From Gemmatimonas sp. (GTDB lineage Bacteria > Gemmatimonadota > Gemmatimonadetes > Gemmatimonadales > Gemmatimonadaceae), in NCBI RefSeq assembly GCF_031426495.1, contig NZ_JANPLK010000021.1, forward strand, positions 1-64,000: a DNA stretch of 64,000 nt. Direction: 5' to 3'. Below, one piece after another: positions 47,984-57,294 of this stretch (the first letter of the stretch is position 1; each line of letters opens with the position of its first letter). The notes beneath the pieces are model-generated. The model saw nothing but the letters and a program-made list of their open reading frames with translations. It was not told where the DNA came from and did no database searches. A program made the position numbers and the translations under genes.

Positions 47984-48730
47984 TCAGCGAAGACGTGTGG
48001 GGCGGTACACGGTGACCTTCGACCCTTCGGCCACGAACATCGAGCGCGGCGGCACCGACAGCGGCGCCTCGAACGCCGGGCCGTACAAGCCGCGTACATC
48101 GGCATCGAACGAGGGGGCCGACGCCTGCCAGACCCGCCACGAGGGATGCGCGACCTGATACTCCACGGTACTGCCATCCCGCTGCGGCGTGTAGCCCCAA
48201 TAATGCTCGGCGATGAACTCGGGCTCCGAGCCGGGCACCAACGGCGCCGGCTCGCCAACAGCCGTGACGCTGACCTGCTGATGCTGCGCGTTACCGAACC
48301 AGCCGTACATCAGCCGGCCGGGGGACGACATGAGCGCGGGCGGCACTCGGCTGTGCATCGGCAACGCAGAGTAGGGCTCGTTGTAGAACAGCCGCGCCGT
48401 GTAGGCGATCGCTGCCCGCGGTACGAGTTCGCGCACGAATACCACGCCGCGGCGGGCCGCGCCATCAGGCATCAAGCGCTTCACGTAGAAGCGCAGATTG
48501 ACTTCGTCGAAATCGCGGTGAAACGGCACCGGTACGCCCAGCACGCGCGTGTCGAGAAAGCGGAAGCCGACGATGCTCGCCAGGGCGCGCCCCTCGAATA
48601 GATCGAGCACCGTGTGCCTCGGCACAAGCGGCTCGAGCACGGCCGACGGGATCTCGTAGTTCAGCATCACGAGATAGCGCCATTCGGCGGTCAGAAACGG
48701 TCGGCGGGCGACTTGATCAGGTGTGGTCAC
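47984..48730 (-). CDS. DUF2071 (YqjF-like) protein
   Basis: A 248-aa cytoplasmic protein of the DUF2071 family. The family features are PFLTAEWRYLVMLNYEIP near the start, the LVPRHTVLDLFEGRALASIVGF block (about 35-57) and FNEVNLR-like FDEVNLRFYVK (about 74). The start is GTG at 48730; no other good start is available nearby. Function is unknown. It lies 51 bp upstream of the YdjM-like gene on the same strand, so the two may be co-transcribed. Confidence 0.85.
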   Translation of the reverse strand: MTTPDQVARRPFLTAEWRYLVMLNYEIPSAVLEPLVPRHTVLDLFEGRALASIVGFRFLDTRVLGVPVPFHRDFDEVNLRFYVKRLMPDGAARRGVVFVRELVPRAAIAYTARLFYNEPYSALPMHSRVPPALMSSPGRLMYGWFGNAQHQQVSVTAVGEPAPLVPGSEPEFIAEHYWGYTPQRDGSTVEYQVAHPSWRVWQASAPSFDADVRGLYGPAFEAPLSVPPRSMFVAEGSKVTVYRPTRLR

Positions 48731-48783
48731 ACCAGATCAACCCGCCCGCCGTGTCTGCGTTCCCGCCGACGCTCACCCACGAG

Positions 48784-50871
48784 CTACATCGCCGTCTTCA
48801 CCGCGTTGCCAAGGGTGAAGCGCGCCAGCCATTCATACTCACGCTTCATGCGGTCCATCTGATGATAGTACTCCGTGAAGCCGTGTCCCTCGCGCGGATA
48901 GAACACCAGCTCAGTAGTCTTGCCGCGATCCTTGAGCGCGCGATAGAACTCCATCGGCTGACCGATCGGCACGCGCTCGTCGTTGCCGCCATGCAGAATC
49001 AGCAGTGGCGTGGTGACGTTGTTGCTGTAGCTGATGCCCGAGCGCTCGAGATACTTCCGGATGTTGGCGTTCACGATCGACCCGTCGTACTGGGGATCGC
49101 CGAAGAAGGTATTGATGTACCCCGGAATGTCCGTCGTGCCCGCCATCGACAGCAGCGACGGCAGTCCGGCGCCCATCATCGCGGCCTTGAAGCGTCCGGT
49201 CTGCGATACTACCCACGACGTCATATAGCCGCCGTAGCTCCAGCCTTCGAACGCCATGCGCGTGGAATCGGCGATGCCGCGCTTGATGAGCTCATCAACG
49301 CCGGTCATGATGTCGCGATAGTCGCCACCGCCCCAGTCACCGGTGTTGGCGTGCATCCACCATTCGCCGTACCCGGTCGAGCCACGCGGATTCGGATAGA
49401 GCACCGCCCACCCGCGCGCGGCGTACGTCTGCCCGGGGCTGGTGCCGCCCTTGAATCCGTTGGTGTGTGCCCCGGTCGGACCGCCGTGCGCCGACACGAC
49501 CAGCGGCACGCGCGCGCCCTCGCGGTAGCCCACCGGCAACAGCAGCACGCCTTCCACCTCACGGCCGTCCTTCGACTTCCAGCTGATGACGCGCGACGCC
49601 CCGAGGGTGCGCTCGCCGAGCCAGGCATTCGTGGTGGTGATGCGCGTGGGCGTTCCACTGCCGCTCTGCACGTACACTTCGCCCGGCATGTCGGGCGAAT
49701 CGAGTACCATCGCCAGCTTCGATCCGTCGCTGTTCGCCGAGAGCCCTTGCACGAGCACGTCCTTCGTGCGCTTGCTGTAGCTCTTGCTGGCGAGGTCGTA
49801 CGCGTACAGTGAGTTCCACACGCGATCGCTGGCGGTGAACCACAGCTGCTTGCCATCGGGCGACCAGCGGAGCGCGCCCGGACTCACATCGAAATCGGCG
49901 CGGGCGTGGTTGGTAAGCGCGCGCGTGGCGATGTCGAACGTGACCACGCGCGCGTTCCGCAGCGTGCGCGGCATGATGCCGTCCTTGTGTGGCGCCATCT
50001 CGTGCGGCAGCATTGTGAATGCCAGCATCTTGCCATCGGGCGAGAACTGCGGTGCCGTTTCCGCGTCGTTGGTCGTCGTGATCGCGTCGAGGGCGAGCGA
50101 GGCCACGTCCACCACATACGCGTTACCGCGTTCGTCGCGGATCATCGGCGTGGGCGATGCACGGAAGCCCAATTTCTTGCCGTCGGGCGACCAGTTGGGC
50201 ACGCCGCTCACCGTGTACGCCCCGGACGTGACCTTGCTCGCCTTGCCCGACGCCACGTCGACCACCCAGATGTGGTTCAAGCGGAAATCATCTTCGTACA
50301 CCTTGGGGTCGTCGCGCCGGCGAAGCTTCGCTTCGTGATCGCGCGTGAGCGTATCGGTGGTCACGATGGCGATGCGCGAGCCATCCGGCGACCACACGTA
50401 CGACGACACACCGTCACGTACCGTGGTGAGTTGCCGTGACTCGCCGCCGTCGGCCGGCAGCAGCCAGATCTGCGGCTTTGGTGCATCGTCGCTGGTCCCA
50501 GTGCCACGCGCGGCCACGAACGAAATCGTGCGACCATCGGGAGACCACTGCGCCTGGGATTCCCCGCGCTCGCCGAACGTGAGCTGACGCGGCGCGCCGC
50601 CGGCGGCCGACACCATAAACACGTGCGAGCGACGTTCGTGACGATCGCCAAGCGCCGTGTCACCCTTCGCGTTCGGATGCTCCCACGCGCTGATCGCGTA
50701 GAGCACCCGCGCGCCGTCGGGCGCCATCGCCACGCCGCCCACCGACTTGAGGCGCATGATGTCGCTCTCGTCGAGTCCCTTCGACTGTGCACGCGCGAGC
50801 GACGGAACGAGCGATGGCGCGGCGACGAACGCCGCCGCGAGCACCGCAGACGAACAGAAACGACGCGACAT
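48784..50871 (-). CDS. Exported S9 prolyl-oligopeptidase-family peptidase
   Basis: A 695-aa peptidase. A signal peptide (MSRRFCSSAVLAAAFVAAP, cleavage near ARAQ) is followed by a WD40/TolB-like propeller with repeated WSPDG motifs (about 40-400). The catalytic domain has the triad S545 (GWSYGGY), D631 (HGGNDERVP) and H663 (EGHGF). It is an acylaminoacyl-peptidase-type S9 enzyme, distinct from the DPP-IV type at 31.7 kb. AGAGG lies 5 nt before the ATG, only 9 bp beyond the stop of the zinc-ribbon gene, so they may be co-transcribed. Confidence 0.93.
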   Translation of the reverse strand: MSRRFCSSAVLAAAFVAAPSLVPSLARAQSKGLDESDIMRLKSVGGVAMAPDGARVLYAISAWEHPNAKGDTALGDRHERRSHVFMVSAAGGAPRQLTFGERGESQAQWSPDGRTISFVAARGTGTSDDAPKPQIWLLPADGGESRQLTTVRDGVSSYVWSPDGSRIAIVTTDTLTRDHEAKLRRRDDPKVYEDDFRLNHIWVVDVASGKASKVTSGAYTVSGVPNWSPDGKKLGFRASPTPMIRDERGNAYVVDVASLALDAITTTNDAETAPQFSPDGKMLAFTMLPHEMAPHKDGIMPRTLRNARVVTFDIATRALTNHARADFDVSPGALRWSPDGKQLWFTASDRVWNSLYAYDLASKSYSKRTKDVLVQGLSANSDGSKLAMVLDSPDMPGEVYVQSGSGTPTRITTTNAWLGERTLGASRVISWKSKDGREVEGVLLLPVGYREGARVPLVVSAHGGPTGAHTNGFKGGTSPGQTYAARGWAVLYPNPRGSTGYGEWWMHANTGDWGGGDYRDIMTGVDELIKRGIADSTRMAFEGWSYGGYMTSWVVSQTGRFKAAMMGAGLPSLLSMAGTTDIPGYINTFFGDPQYDGSIVNANIRKYLERSGISYSNNVTTPLLILHGGNDERVPIGQPMEFYRALKDRGKTTELVFYPREGHGFTEYYHQMDRMKREYEWLARFTLGNAVKTAM

Positions 50872-50880
50872 GGCGGCCTC

Positions 50881-51183
50881 TTACTTGAAGATGTTCAGCA
50901 AATTGGTGACGAAACCGCTGTGCTCGGCCTGTGCCTTCTCGAGAATCTCGAGTTCGCCCTTATCGAGCCAGAGGCCTTCGCAAGTCGGGCAGGTATCGAC
51001 GATGACATGATGCGTTTCGCGCGACACGAGCGGCGTGCCGTCGCGCGGGCACTTGTTGCGCTCGGCGGCCACCTGTGCGGCGCGCTCGACGTCGGCCTTG
51101 GCGCGCATCTCCTTGCGCAGGTCGGCGTCGATCCGGGCAAAGTATTCGTCTTCGTTGCGACTGGGCGTGTGCTCGATGGCCAT
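50881..51183 (-). CDS. TFIIB-type zinc ribbon protein
   Basis: A 100-aa protein. A charged helical N-terminus is followed by a zf-TFIIB-like ribbon, CPRDGTPL (C45) and CPTCEGLWLDKGELE (C65, C68). An Asp replaces one Cys of the first pair, a frequent variant in this family. The role is unknown; such proteins are thought to bind nucleic acid or protein. I use ATG 51183 because similarity to the family begins just after it. Confidence 0.82.
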   Translation of the reverse strand: MAIEHTPSRNEDEYFARIDADLRKEMRAKADVERAAQVAAERNKCPRDGTPLVSRETHHVIVDTCPTCEGLWLDKGELEILEKAQAEHSGFVTNLLNIFK

Positions 51184-51303
51184 GGCTCTACTGGTGCGTG
51201 AGGGGAACGGGCGTGATACGCTAAGAAACGCGTCGGCTACGGCTGAGCGCAAGTCGCTAGGTCCGCCCGGGCGCCAGGAGGTGCTGAGTCGGGAAAACGC
51301 AAA

Positions 51304-51331
51304 TGCCGATCGACAGTATCATCGATCGGCA
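51304..51331 (-). terminator. Intrinsic terminator after dksA-like gene
   Basis: A perfect 10-bp stem TGCCGATCGA / TCGATCGGCA with an 8-nt loop. On the minus strand it is followed by TTTGCGTTTT. It ends the transcript of the DksA-like gene. The rest of the 51184-51410 gap shows no gene. Confidence 0.8.
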
Positions 51332-51410
51332 GGTGCCGCGTGGCCGGTGGGGTACTCGCGCTTCGAGATGCGCAACGTGGTCCATCGGGCGCACGCCCTG
51401 TACGACTCGG

Positions 51411-51773
51411 CTACGCGGCGACGTTCGCGCGCGCGTAGGGGATGATGTCGAGTCGTTCGAACGGGATCTCCTCGCCCGACTGCTCGTCGAGGCCGAACGT
51501 TTCCGGCGAGGAAGCCAGTCGTTCCAGCGCCGCGTCGATTTCGGCGATCTCGGCCGAGCGCCGAGTGGAGACGGAGGCTTCGAGCGCTTCGTTGGCGGCG
51601 TCGGTCCCAAGGTCGGCCGGATGCGTCGGGAATTTGGAAAGGTCGCCGGCGAGATCCTGGCTGTCTTCGGACGATTCCTCGCCCACGAAGTCCTGAAGCT
51701 GCTCGAGAAGGCGGGTGCGCTCCTCGTGGAGGCGCTTCTCGAGGTGCTGCAGCTGCGATGCGGTCAGTGGCAT
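51411..51773 (-). CDS. DksA/TraR-family protein lacking zinc cysteines
   Basis: A 120-aa protein with the long N-terminal coiled coil of the DksA family (about 5-85) and the C-terminal globular segment FGLDEQSGEEIPFERLDIIP. In classical members this segment reads YGxCxxCG...IPxxRL and ends in another Cys pair; here all four cysteine positions are replaced. It may still reach the RNA polymerase secondary channel, with a metal-free tip fold. GGAG sits 6 nt before the ATG. A strong terminator follows, so it is probably monocistronic. Confidence 0.82.
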   Translation of the reverse strand: MPLTASQLQHLEKRLHEERTRLLEQLQDFVGEESSEDSQDLAGDLSKFPTHPADLGTDAANEALEASVSTRRSAEIAEIDAALERLASSPETFGLDEQSGEEIPFERLDIIPYARANVAA

Positions 51774-51984
51774 GGAAACTCCGAATCCGAGGGAAGGTCA
51801 TCGTGACGGGCTGAAGAGCAGCCCGGCGCGGTGAGCGAAGCGGCTCAACTGCATGGATCGATCCAGCCGCTCGGGCACGCCGTCGCCGACACCACCGGAT
51901 GCTGCGCGAGGCGCTAAGTTCCCTCTGGGGATGGCGGCGGACGTCGCACCTGCCCTGCCCCATTTCCCGAAGAGGAGCCGCTCG

Positions 51985-52290
51985 ATGCCCGATCAGAGTT
52001 CGTTTACCGCCGAGCACCGCTCGTTCGAATGGGAACTCGTCCTCAAGTACGAGGACCTCTCGCTTCCCGCGTCGGAGTGGAACGAAGCCACGCTCGCCGT
52101 TGTCGCCGGGTGGTACGCGAAGAATCTGCCCAGCGAGCAGGCCGAGGCGCGCTACGAGAAGTCGTATCACCGCAACCGCCGTCGGCTGTCGAACCGTCTG
52201 GATCCCGCGTCGGTGGACACGGCCGCGATCGAGAAGCTCGATGGTGTCTGGGAGTCATTGTTGACGCGAGTGCTGCAGGCGAAGAAGTAG
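51985..52290 (+). CDS. Small hypothetical protein (101 aa)
   Basis: I do not recognise the family. The chosen ATG has AGGAG 7 nt upstream. The protein is soluble and helical, with aromatic-rich FEWELVLKYEDL at the start, AGWYAKNLPSEQA in the middle and a basic RNRRRLSNRL patch. It is divergent from the DksA-like gene. Confidence 0.7.
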   Translation: MPDQSSFTAEHRSFEWELVLKYEDLSLPASEWNEATLAVVAGWYAKNLPSEQAEARYEKSYHRNRRRLSNRLDPASVDTAAIEKLDGVWESLLTRVLQAKK

Positions 52291-52440
52291 CGCCTCGCGG
52301 CGAGTCTCTCCGTGTGACGGTTCGGGCCAGATCGCGCGGGCATTCGTGTTGGCCCCTTGCCCCACCGGCGCACCGCATCAATGCTGCACTATTCCAGACG
52401 CACGCGAGTCGTCGATTGGGACTACACTGCACCGTGGGCA

Positions 52441-52983
52441 ATGACTGTTCCTGAGATTCCGTCCGATGGCCCGAGTACCTCCGACCCGCTCGATGCCGAG
52501 CGTACGGCGCGCACCTGCGCGGCGCACGTCTTGGCGTGGGTCCGCGGGGTTGGGCCAGTGCCCGCACCGCACAGCGTGTCGCGACTGGCGCATGACGCGA
52601 TACAATCGCTGCGTGCGGAGCGTGAATTGGCGCTGGCGTATCGACGCCATCGCACGCCGGCGGTGAAGACACCAACAATGCCGAGTGGTATCCTGGCGGC
52701 GCTGCTCGATCCCATGCTGATCGATTTGCGATACCATGACGTGGTGCAGCTCCATCGTACACCGACGCAGTACTTCGTGGCCTTCGACCCGGCCACCGAC
52801 GAGCTCCTCTCCTGGGAATCGGGCGATCCCAGTCGGGTGAAGCGATGGGGGCCGGCCGCGTGTCGCGGCGACGTACAGATGGCGTCGTTGCTCCGCGCTG
52901 GGCGTGAGGCGCGCTATCCGTGGGTGTATCCGGATGCGGCGGCGATGGACGTCGTGCCACCGCTCTCGGCGGATTCGAACTAG
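52441..52983 (+). CDS. Hypothetical protein (about 180 aa)
   Basis: No family recognised. It is soluble, with a helical Arg-rich region (about 50-80) and a C-terminal part containing YFVAFDPATDELLSWESG. The start is uncertain: ATG 52441 is used, ATG 52381 is possible, and neither has a clear Shine-Dalgarno. The stop overlaps the stop of the convergent histidine kinase by a few bases. Confidence 0.6.
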   Translation: MTVPEIPSDGPSTSDPLDAERTARTCAAHVLAWVRGVGPVPAPHSVSRLAHDAIQSLRAERELALAYRRHRTPAVKTPTMPSGILAALLDPMLIDLRYHDVVQLHRTPTQYFVAFDPATDELLSWESGDPSRVKRWGPAACRGDVQMASLLRAGREARYPWVYPDAAAMDVVPPLSADSN

Positions 52984-54698
52984 CCCTCGATTGACTGATC
53001 GGCTGCCGAGAGACGATCTCGCAGCACACCTTGCACGGCCTCACGGAGTTGGAGCGGCGCGAATGGCTTCTCGATGTGCAGGTTGCTCGAATTCGAGAGA
53101 AACGCCTGTGCGCTGGCCGTGAACGCGCCCCCCGTCAGGAATATCAAGCGGTGTGCCTGGTCTGGCAGCGTACGCAACAGCTCCGCGTGCAGCTCGCCCC
53201 CCGTCATCTCGGGCATCATGATATCGCAGAGAATGACGTCGAACCGATCACCCGCTTGCAGTAGCGCCAGCGCCTCGCGTGCGGCGGTCACGCCGATCAC
53301 GTTATGCGCGCCCCCGAGGGTGCGCACGATACTGCGCACGATGAGCTCTTCGTCGTCCACGATCAATATGCGCGCGCGCGCGCTGCGTTCGTTCGCCTGA
53401 ATAGGCATTGGTGGAACGACGGACGCCATCGTCGCAATCGGCAGGGAAACGGAGAACGTCGTGCCTGTTCCCAGCTCGCTTCGTACGGACAGTGTACCGC
53501 CGAAGTCGGTGACGATCCGCTGGCAGATGGCGAGACCCAGTCCAGTGCCAAGCCCCACATCCTTCGTGGTGAAGAATGGATCGAAGATGCGGTTGAGATT
53601 CTCGGGCGGTATTCCAGCGCCGGTGTCGCCCACGTCGACGACCACGCGCTGCTGAGCATCATCGTAGCGGGTCGAGAGGCTGATGAGATTCTGCTTCGCG
53701 TGACCTTCGGAGAGCGCCTGCGCCGCATTGACCACGAGATTCAGAAAGACCTGACCAAGTCGGGCCTCGCTCGCATCGACCAGCGGCACCGTGCTGTATT
53801 CGCGTACGAGTCGCGCACGATGTCGAATCTCGTTCCACGCCATGCGGACAGTCGAGTCCAAGACGCCGTTGATGTCGACCGCGCAGCGTGCTTCATCCGG
53901 CTTGGCGCGCGAGAAGAGTTTGAGGTCACGCACGATGATCCGAACGCGTTCGGCCGCCTCGCGCGCATCGTTGAGCGGCTCCCACAGATTGGATTGCAGC
54001 CACGCCGCACCGTCTCCGCTGGCTATGGATCGGTCAGAGGCGTGCTCGAGGCGCTCCGCGATAAAGTCCAGGTTCGCCGTGACGGCGGCCAGTGGGTTGT
54101 TGATCTCATGGGCGACGCCTGCGGCCAGCGTCCCGACCGACGCCATGCGATCGCTGACGACGAGCTGCGCCTCGGCCGTCCGCAGCGAGTCTTCGGCCTG
54201 CCGCCGGCGTGTGCGATCCGACATCATGGCGAGCATGCCCACGTGCTCACCATTCGTGTCCCGAACGGCACTGCACTTGAGTTCGACGTAGAGCTCTGAT
54301 CCATCCCTTCGAAGAATGGTGACCTCACTCGCCCCCTCGGCATCGTGCTCGGCGCTTCCGATGCGATGCATCGCCTGCGCGTGGGAGAGCTCCGGCAGCA
54401 ACTGCAGTAACGACCGTCCGATCAGTTCAGCCGTCGTATACCCGAGCATTTCTGCGACGCGTGGGTTGGCGAACGTGAGGGTTGCGTCCAACGTTACGGT
54501 GATGATGCCTTCGTTCGTTGTCTCGACTATCCGACGATATCTCGCTTCGCTTTCACGCAGCGCGTCCTGCGCCTCCGCGAGCAAGACGGGCGTGCGGCTG
54601 CTGCTATCGACCACGGCATCGACCTGACCGGAAACCAACGCCGTAATAGTCGCGTTTGCTTCGGCGAGTCGTTGCCGGAGCGTTCGTACGTCAATCAT
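52980..54698 (-). CDS. PAS-domain hybrid histidine kinase with receiver
   Basis: A 572-aa two-component sensor without membrane helices, so cytoplasmic. A short coiled coil leads into a PAS domain (about 50-165). The kinase core has the phospho-His H197 (AAGVAHEINNPL), N-box N324, the G1 motif DTGAGIPP (358-365) and GLGTGLGLA. A C-terminal receiver domain (about 442-560) carries D448/D449 and phospho-acceptor D492 (CDIMMPEMTG). It overlaps the kaiB-like gene by 8 bp and is the last gene of the Kai-like operon, where it may read the clock-like proteins' state, as SasA does in cyanobacteria; that is analogy. Confidence 0.9.
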   Translation of the reverse strand: MIDVRTLRQRLAEANATITALVSGQVDAVVDSSSRTPVLLAEAQDALRESEARYRRIVETTNEGIITVTLDATLTFANPRVAEMLGYTTAELIGRSLLQLLPELSHAQAMHRIGSAEHDAEGASEVTILRRDGSELYVELKCSAVRDTNGEHVGMLAMMSDRTRRRQAEDSLRTAEAQLVVSDRMASVGTLAAGVAHEINNPLAAVTANLDFIAERLEHASDRSIASGDGAAWLQSNLWEPLNDAREAAERVRIIVRDLKLFSRAKPDEARCAVDINGVLDSTVRMAWNEIRHRARLVREYSTVPLVDASEARLGQVFLNLVVNAAQALSEGHAKQNLISLSTRYDDAQQRVVVDVGDTGAGIPPENLNRIFDPFFTTKDVGLGTGLGLAICQRIVTDFGGTLSVRSELGTGTTFSVSLPIATMASVVPPMPIQANERSARARILIVDDEELIVRSIVRTLGGAHNVIGVTAAREALALLQAGDRFDVILCDIMMPEMTGGELHAELLRTLPDQAHRLIFLTGGAFTASAQAFLSNSSNLHIEKPFAPLQLREAVQGVLRDRLSAADQSIEG

Positions 54699-54996
54699 GG
54701 CGACGTGGCCGGTTGCCGAGCGCGAGCAGCACTTGCTCGGTGTCACTCAGATTGCCGATGATGCGTTCGGTCGGTCGTGGCTGCAGCTTCAGGAGCGTCG
54801 GCGTGACGACGATGCCGTCGGCAGCGGCCTGTTCGGGCGATTCGAGGAGATCCACGATCTCGAGCTTATAGGCGTCGGCGAAGTGGGCCTCGCAGATGGC
54901 CGTGGCGTTGGCGATCGCTCGCACCGAGTTCGGCGCGCGGCCGGCGACATACAGTCGAAGGTGCATGCGGACGGCATTGGATTCGGAGCGGGCCAT
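54691..54996 (-). CDS. KaiB-like protein
   Basis: A 101-aa thioredoxin-fold protein of the KaiB family. The hallmark segments are LRLYVAGRAPNS, AICEAHF, YKLEIVDLLESPEQA and VVTPTLLKLQP, then RIIGNLS. In cyanobacteria KaiB binds the KaiC CI ring and drives dephosphorylation. Here it starts one base after the kaiC-like stop and overlaps the histidine kinase by 8 bp, which gives tight translational coupling. No kaiA-like gene is present in the window. Confidence 0.9.
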   Translation of the reverse strand: MARSESNAVRMHLRLYVAGRAPNSVRAIANATAICEAHFADAYKLEIVDLLESPEQAAADGIVVTPTLLKLQPRPTERIIGNLSDTEQVLLALGNRPRRHD

Positions 54997-54997
54997 C

Positions 54998-56764
54998 CTA
55001 CGGCGCCTTTCGGCCGAGGGAAGTGCGCCGAGGCTTCGGTGCGGCCTTCGGTGATGCGCCCGGCTTGGCCAGCATAGCCTCGGCATCCGCGTGCCGCATT
55101 TCGAGCAGCGCCGTGCGATCGGTGTCGAGCAGTTCCGAGGCTTCCCTCATCGTGCGAGCCAACAGCTCGAGCTCCGCGCCTCGCGCTTCCGTCTCCGCTT
55201 GCACCACCTGTAGGCGGGCCGCCGCCTCCACCTGCTTGAGTTGCAACTGGAGTCGTTTCAGCTCCGTTGTCACTTCGTTGCGTTTTCTTGCGGCAATGCC
55301 CTCCTGTTCCCACTGCCAGCGCGCGACGCCCATCAGCACCTTGCCATGCGCCACAAACACATCAGTCAACGTGACCCCGCTGTCGGTCAGCGTGAGCTCA
55401 CGCACCTGATTCGAATGGCCCGTACCGCGCGACTTCACGATGGTGAGCGCGCGATTGCGCTCGCCATCCTGCACCAGATACGACATATGAATCCAGGTGT
55501 CGGCGATCGTGGAGATTCCGGTCGCCGTCGCTTCATCGGTGTTGATCCCGTCGAGCAACGACGTGTTGACGACCGTGATGCCTTCCACTTTGAGATAGTC
55601 GAGGAACTGCTGCGCCGCGTCGGCCGACGCGACGTGCGCCAGTTTGGTGGAGAGCGCCGACAGCGGGTCAATGACCAGACAGCGAGGATTGTGCAGGCGC
55701 ACCATGGCGCGCAGTTCTCCGAACTGATCTTCGACGTTCGGCCCGCGTGTGCGCGTGGAGTACATCTTGAGCAGTCCCGACGCGAGATATGGTGCGAACT
55801 GAATGGCGACCGACTGCAGGTTGCGCACGATCTGCGCCGCGCCTTCGTCGAAGCTCACATACATCGTTCGCTCACCGCGTTCGCAAGCCGCAACCGCAAA
55901 CAGGGCGGCCAGCGTGGACTTTGCGGTTCCGGGAGCGCCGGAGATCAAGATGTTGCTACCGCGATGATAGCCGCCACGCAGCATGTGATCGAGCCGAGGC
56001 AAGCCCGTGGATATGCGCTCGTCGGAAACGTCGTAGCGCAGTTCAACCGGACCGCGGTTCGTGAGTTGCAGTCCTTCGGTCGTCAGTGTGATGGGGAACT
56101 CGTCACCGGCGAATCCGGAGCCGCGGTACTTCATGACCCGAAGGTTGCGGAACGCCGAGCCCTCAACCACCTGGTGCCGCACGATCACGACGCAATCGAC
56201 GATAAACTGCAGATAGCTATAGCGCTGATCGACGATGTCGGTCCCGACTTTCTGCGTAATGACGCCCGTGAGGCCGGTACGGGCGAGCCAATCGCGAATG
56301 CGATAGATCTCCCGACGCTCCACGACCGGATCGTCGAGCAAGCCGAGGAGGACGTCCAAGCCGTCGAAGACGATGCGCTGCGCGTTGCTTGTTCGCGCCA
56401 GCGACTCGAGGATGGCCAGCATGCCGACAAAGTCGAATTCGCCCGACTTCACGATCTCGGGCGAGAGGCGCGCGTCGAAGAATTGCAGCCGCTTTTTCGC
56501 GAGTCGCGGGAGGTCCCAGCCAAACGCCGAGGCGTTGCTGATGATCTGAGCGACGCTTTCCTCGAACGCGACAAAGATTGCGGATTCGTTCGATTCGCGC
56601 ACGCCGTTTACCAGCGACTGTAGGGCAAACACCGTCTTTCCGCTGCCCGCTCCTCCCATGATCAGCGTCGTTCGACCGCGCGGAAGACCGCCTCGGGTAA
56701 TTTCGTCGAACCCGCGGATGCCGGTGAGAATCTTGGGCGAAGCCAGCGTCGGAGTGATGGTCAC
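54998..56764 (-). CDS. KaiC-like double RecA-fold ATPase
   Basis: A 588-aa protein with two KaiC domains. CI has the P-loop GGAGSGKT (37-44) and catalytic E68/E69. CII has GAPGTAKST (276-284) with D306/E307. The autophosphorylation segment of cyanobacterial KaiC is matched by TGISTIADT, giving S418 and T419 with T413 at the third position. After residue 480 a charged coiled coil (KRLQLQLKQVEAAARL and onward) and a basic tail extend the protein beyond KaiC. I start at GTG 56764, with AAGGA 9 nt upstream; ATG 56872 is the alternative. It is the first gene of the Kai-like operon. Confidence 0.9.
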   Translation of the reverse strand: MTITPTLASPKILTGIRGFDEITRGGLPRGRTTLIMGGAGSGKTVFALQSLVNGVRESNESAIFVAFEESVAQIISNASAFGWDLPRLAKKRLQFFDARLSPEIVKSGEFDFVGMLAILESLARTSNAQRIVFDGLDVLLGLLDDPVVERREIYRIRDWLARTGLTGVITQKVGTDIVDQRYSYLQFIVDCVVIVRHQVVEGSAFRNLRVMKYRGSGFAGDEFPITLTTEGLQLTNRGPVELRYDVSDERISTGLPRLDHMLRGGYHRGSNILISGAPGTAKSTLAALFAVAACERGERTMYVSFDEGAAQIVRNLQSVAIQFAPYLASGLLKMYSTRTRGPNVEDQFGELRAMVRLHNPRCLVIDPLSALSTKLAHVASADAAQQFLDYLKVEGITVVNTSLLDGINTDEATATGISTIADTWIHMSYLVQDGERNRALTIVKSRGTGHSNQVRELTLTDSGVTLTDVFVAHGKVLMGVARWQWEQEGIAARKRNEVTTELKRLQLQLKQVEAAARLQVVQAETEARGAELELLARTMREASELLDTDRTALLEMRHADAEAMLAKPGASPKAAPKPRRTSLGRKAP

Positions 56765-57294
56765 GATCGGATGTCCTTCTCGAGGTAGCGAAAGACGAGC
56801 CGCAGAAGGCGGCCATGCGCTCGGCAACAATCGAGTCGGCGTCTTGCTCAGTGCAGGTCCAGTCGCATGCAAGCCTCCGCCGGGGCGTGGCTGGCTCCTC
56901 CCTCAGGAGGATCGAAAGGCGGGGTTGTCTTCACCCGCCGCGCAAAGCGATCTGGATCTCGGAATGAGCAAGGAGGGGCAAAACGCGCACCCTTCCCCGA
57001 ACGGCGCTGCATCGCGCGCCGTTACCGGTTCCTGCACGATCTTTGGTAGGAACGGTTGGTCAGCGCCAGCTCACGGGTGACCACCGTATCCCTCGGACGG
57101 TGGAAAGATAGCGGACGCAACGGCGCGGCGCTCGACGTCTCGGAGATGGATCTCGCCGCGGCGGGCGCGACGTCGCATCGGTGGAGCCTTCCCGGGGCAA
57201 CGGCAAAGCGCCGCTTCGTCCTACGCCGACGCGGCACTTCTTACTGCCCCTCCGGAGGTACGCGGCTGCGAACGGGCTCGATCCGACGGGCAAT
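56765..57294. other. Leader region of the Kai-like operon (no gene)
   Basis: About 530 bp without a convincing gene. It must contain the promoter for the minus-strand kaiC-like operon. It holds two stem-loops: TCCTCC-CTCA-GGAGGA (56896-56911) and AACGGCGC-N8-GCGCCGTT (57000-57023). I looked for a known riboswitch consensus and found none that fits. Confidence 0.45.

Noticed and set aside
56880..57060. c-di-GMP riboswitch because of a CGCAAAGC word before the Kai operon
   Set aside because: The word is on the strand opposite to the operon and the surrounding helices do not fit the GEMM consensus.
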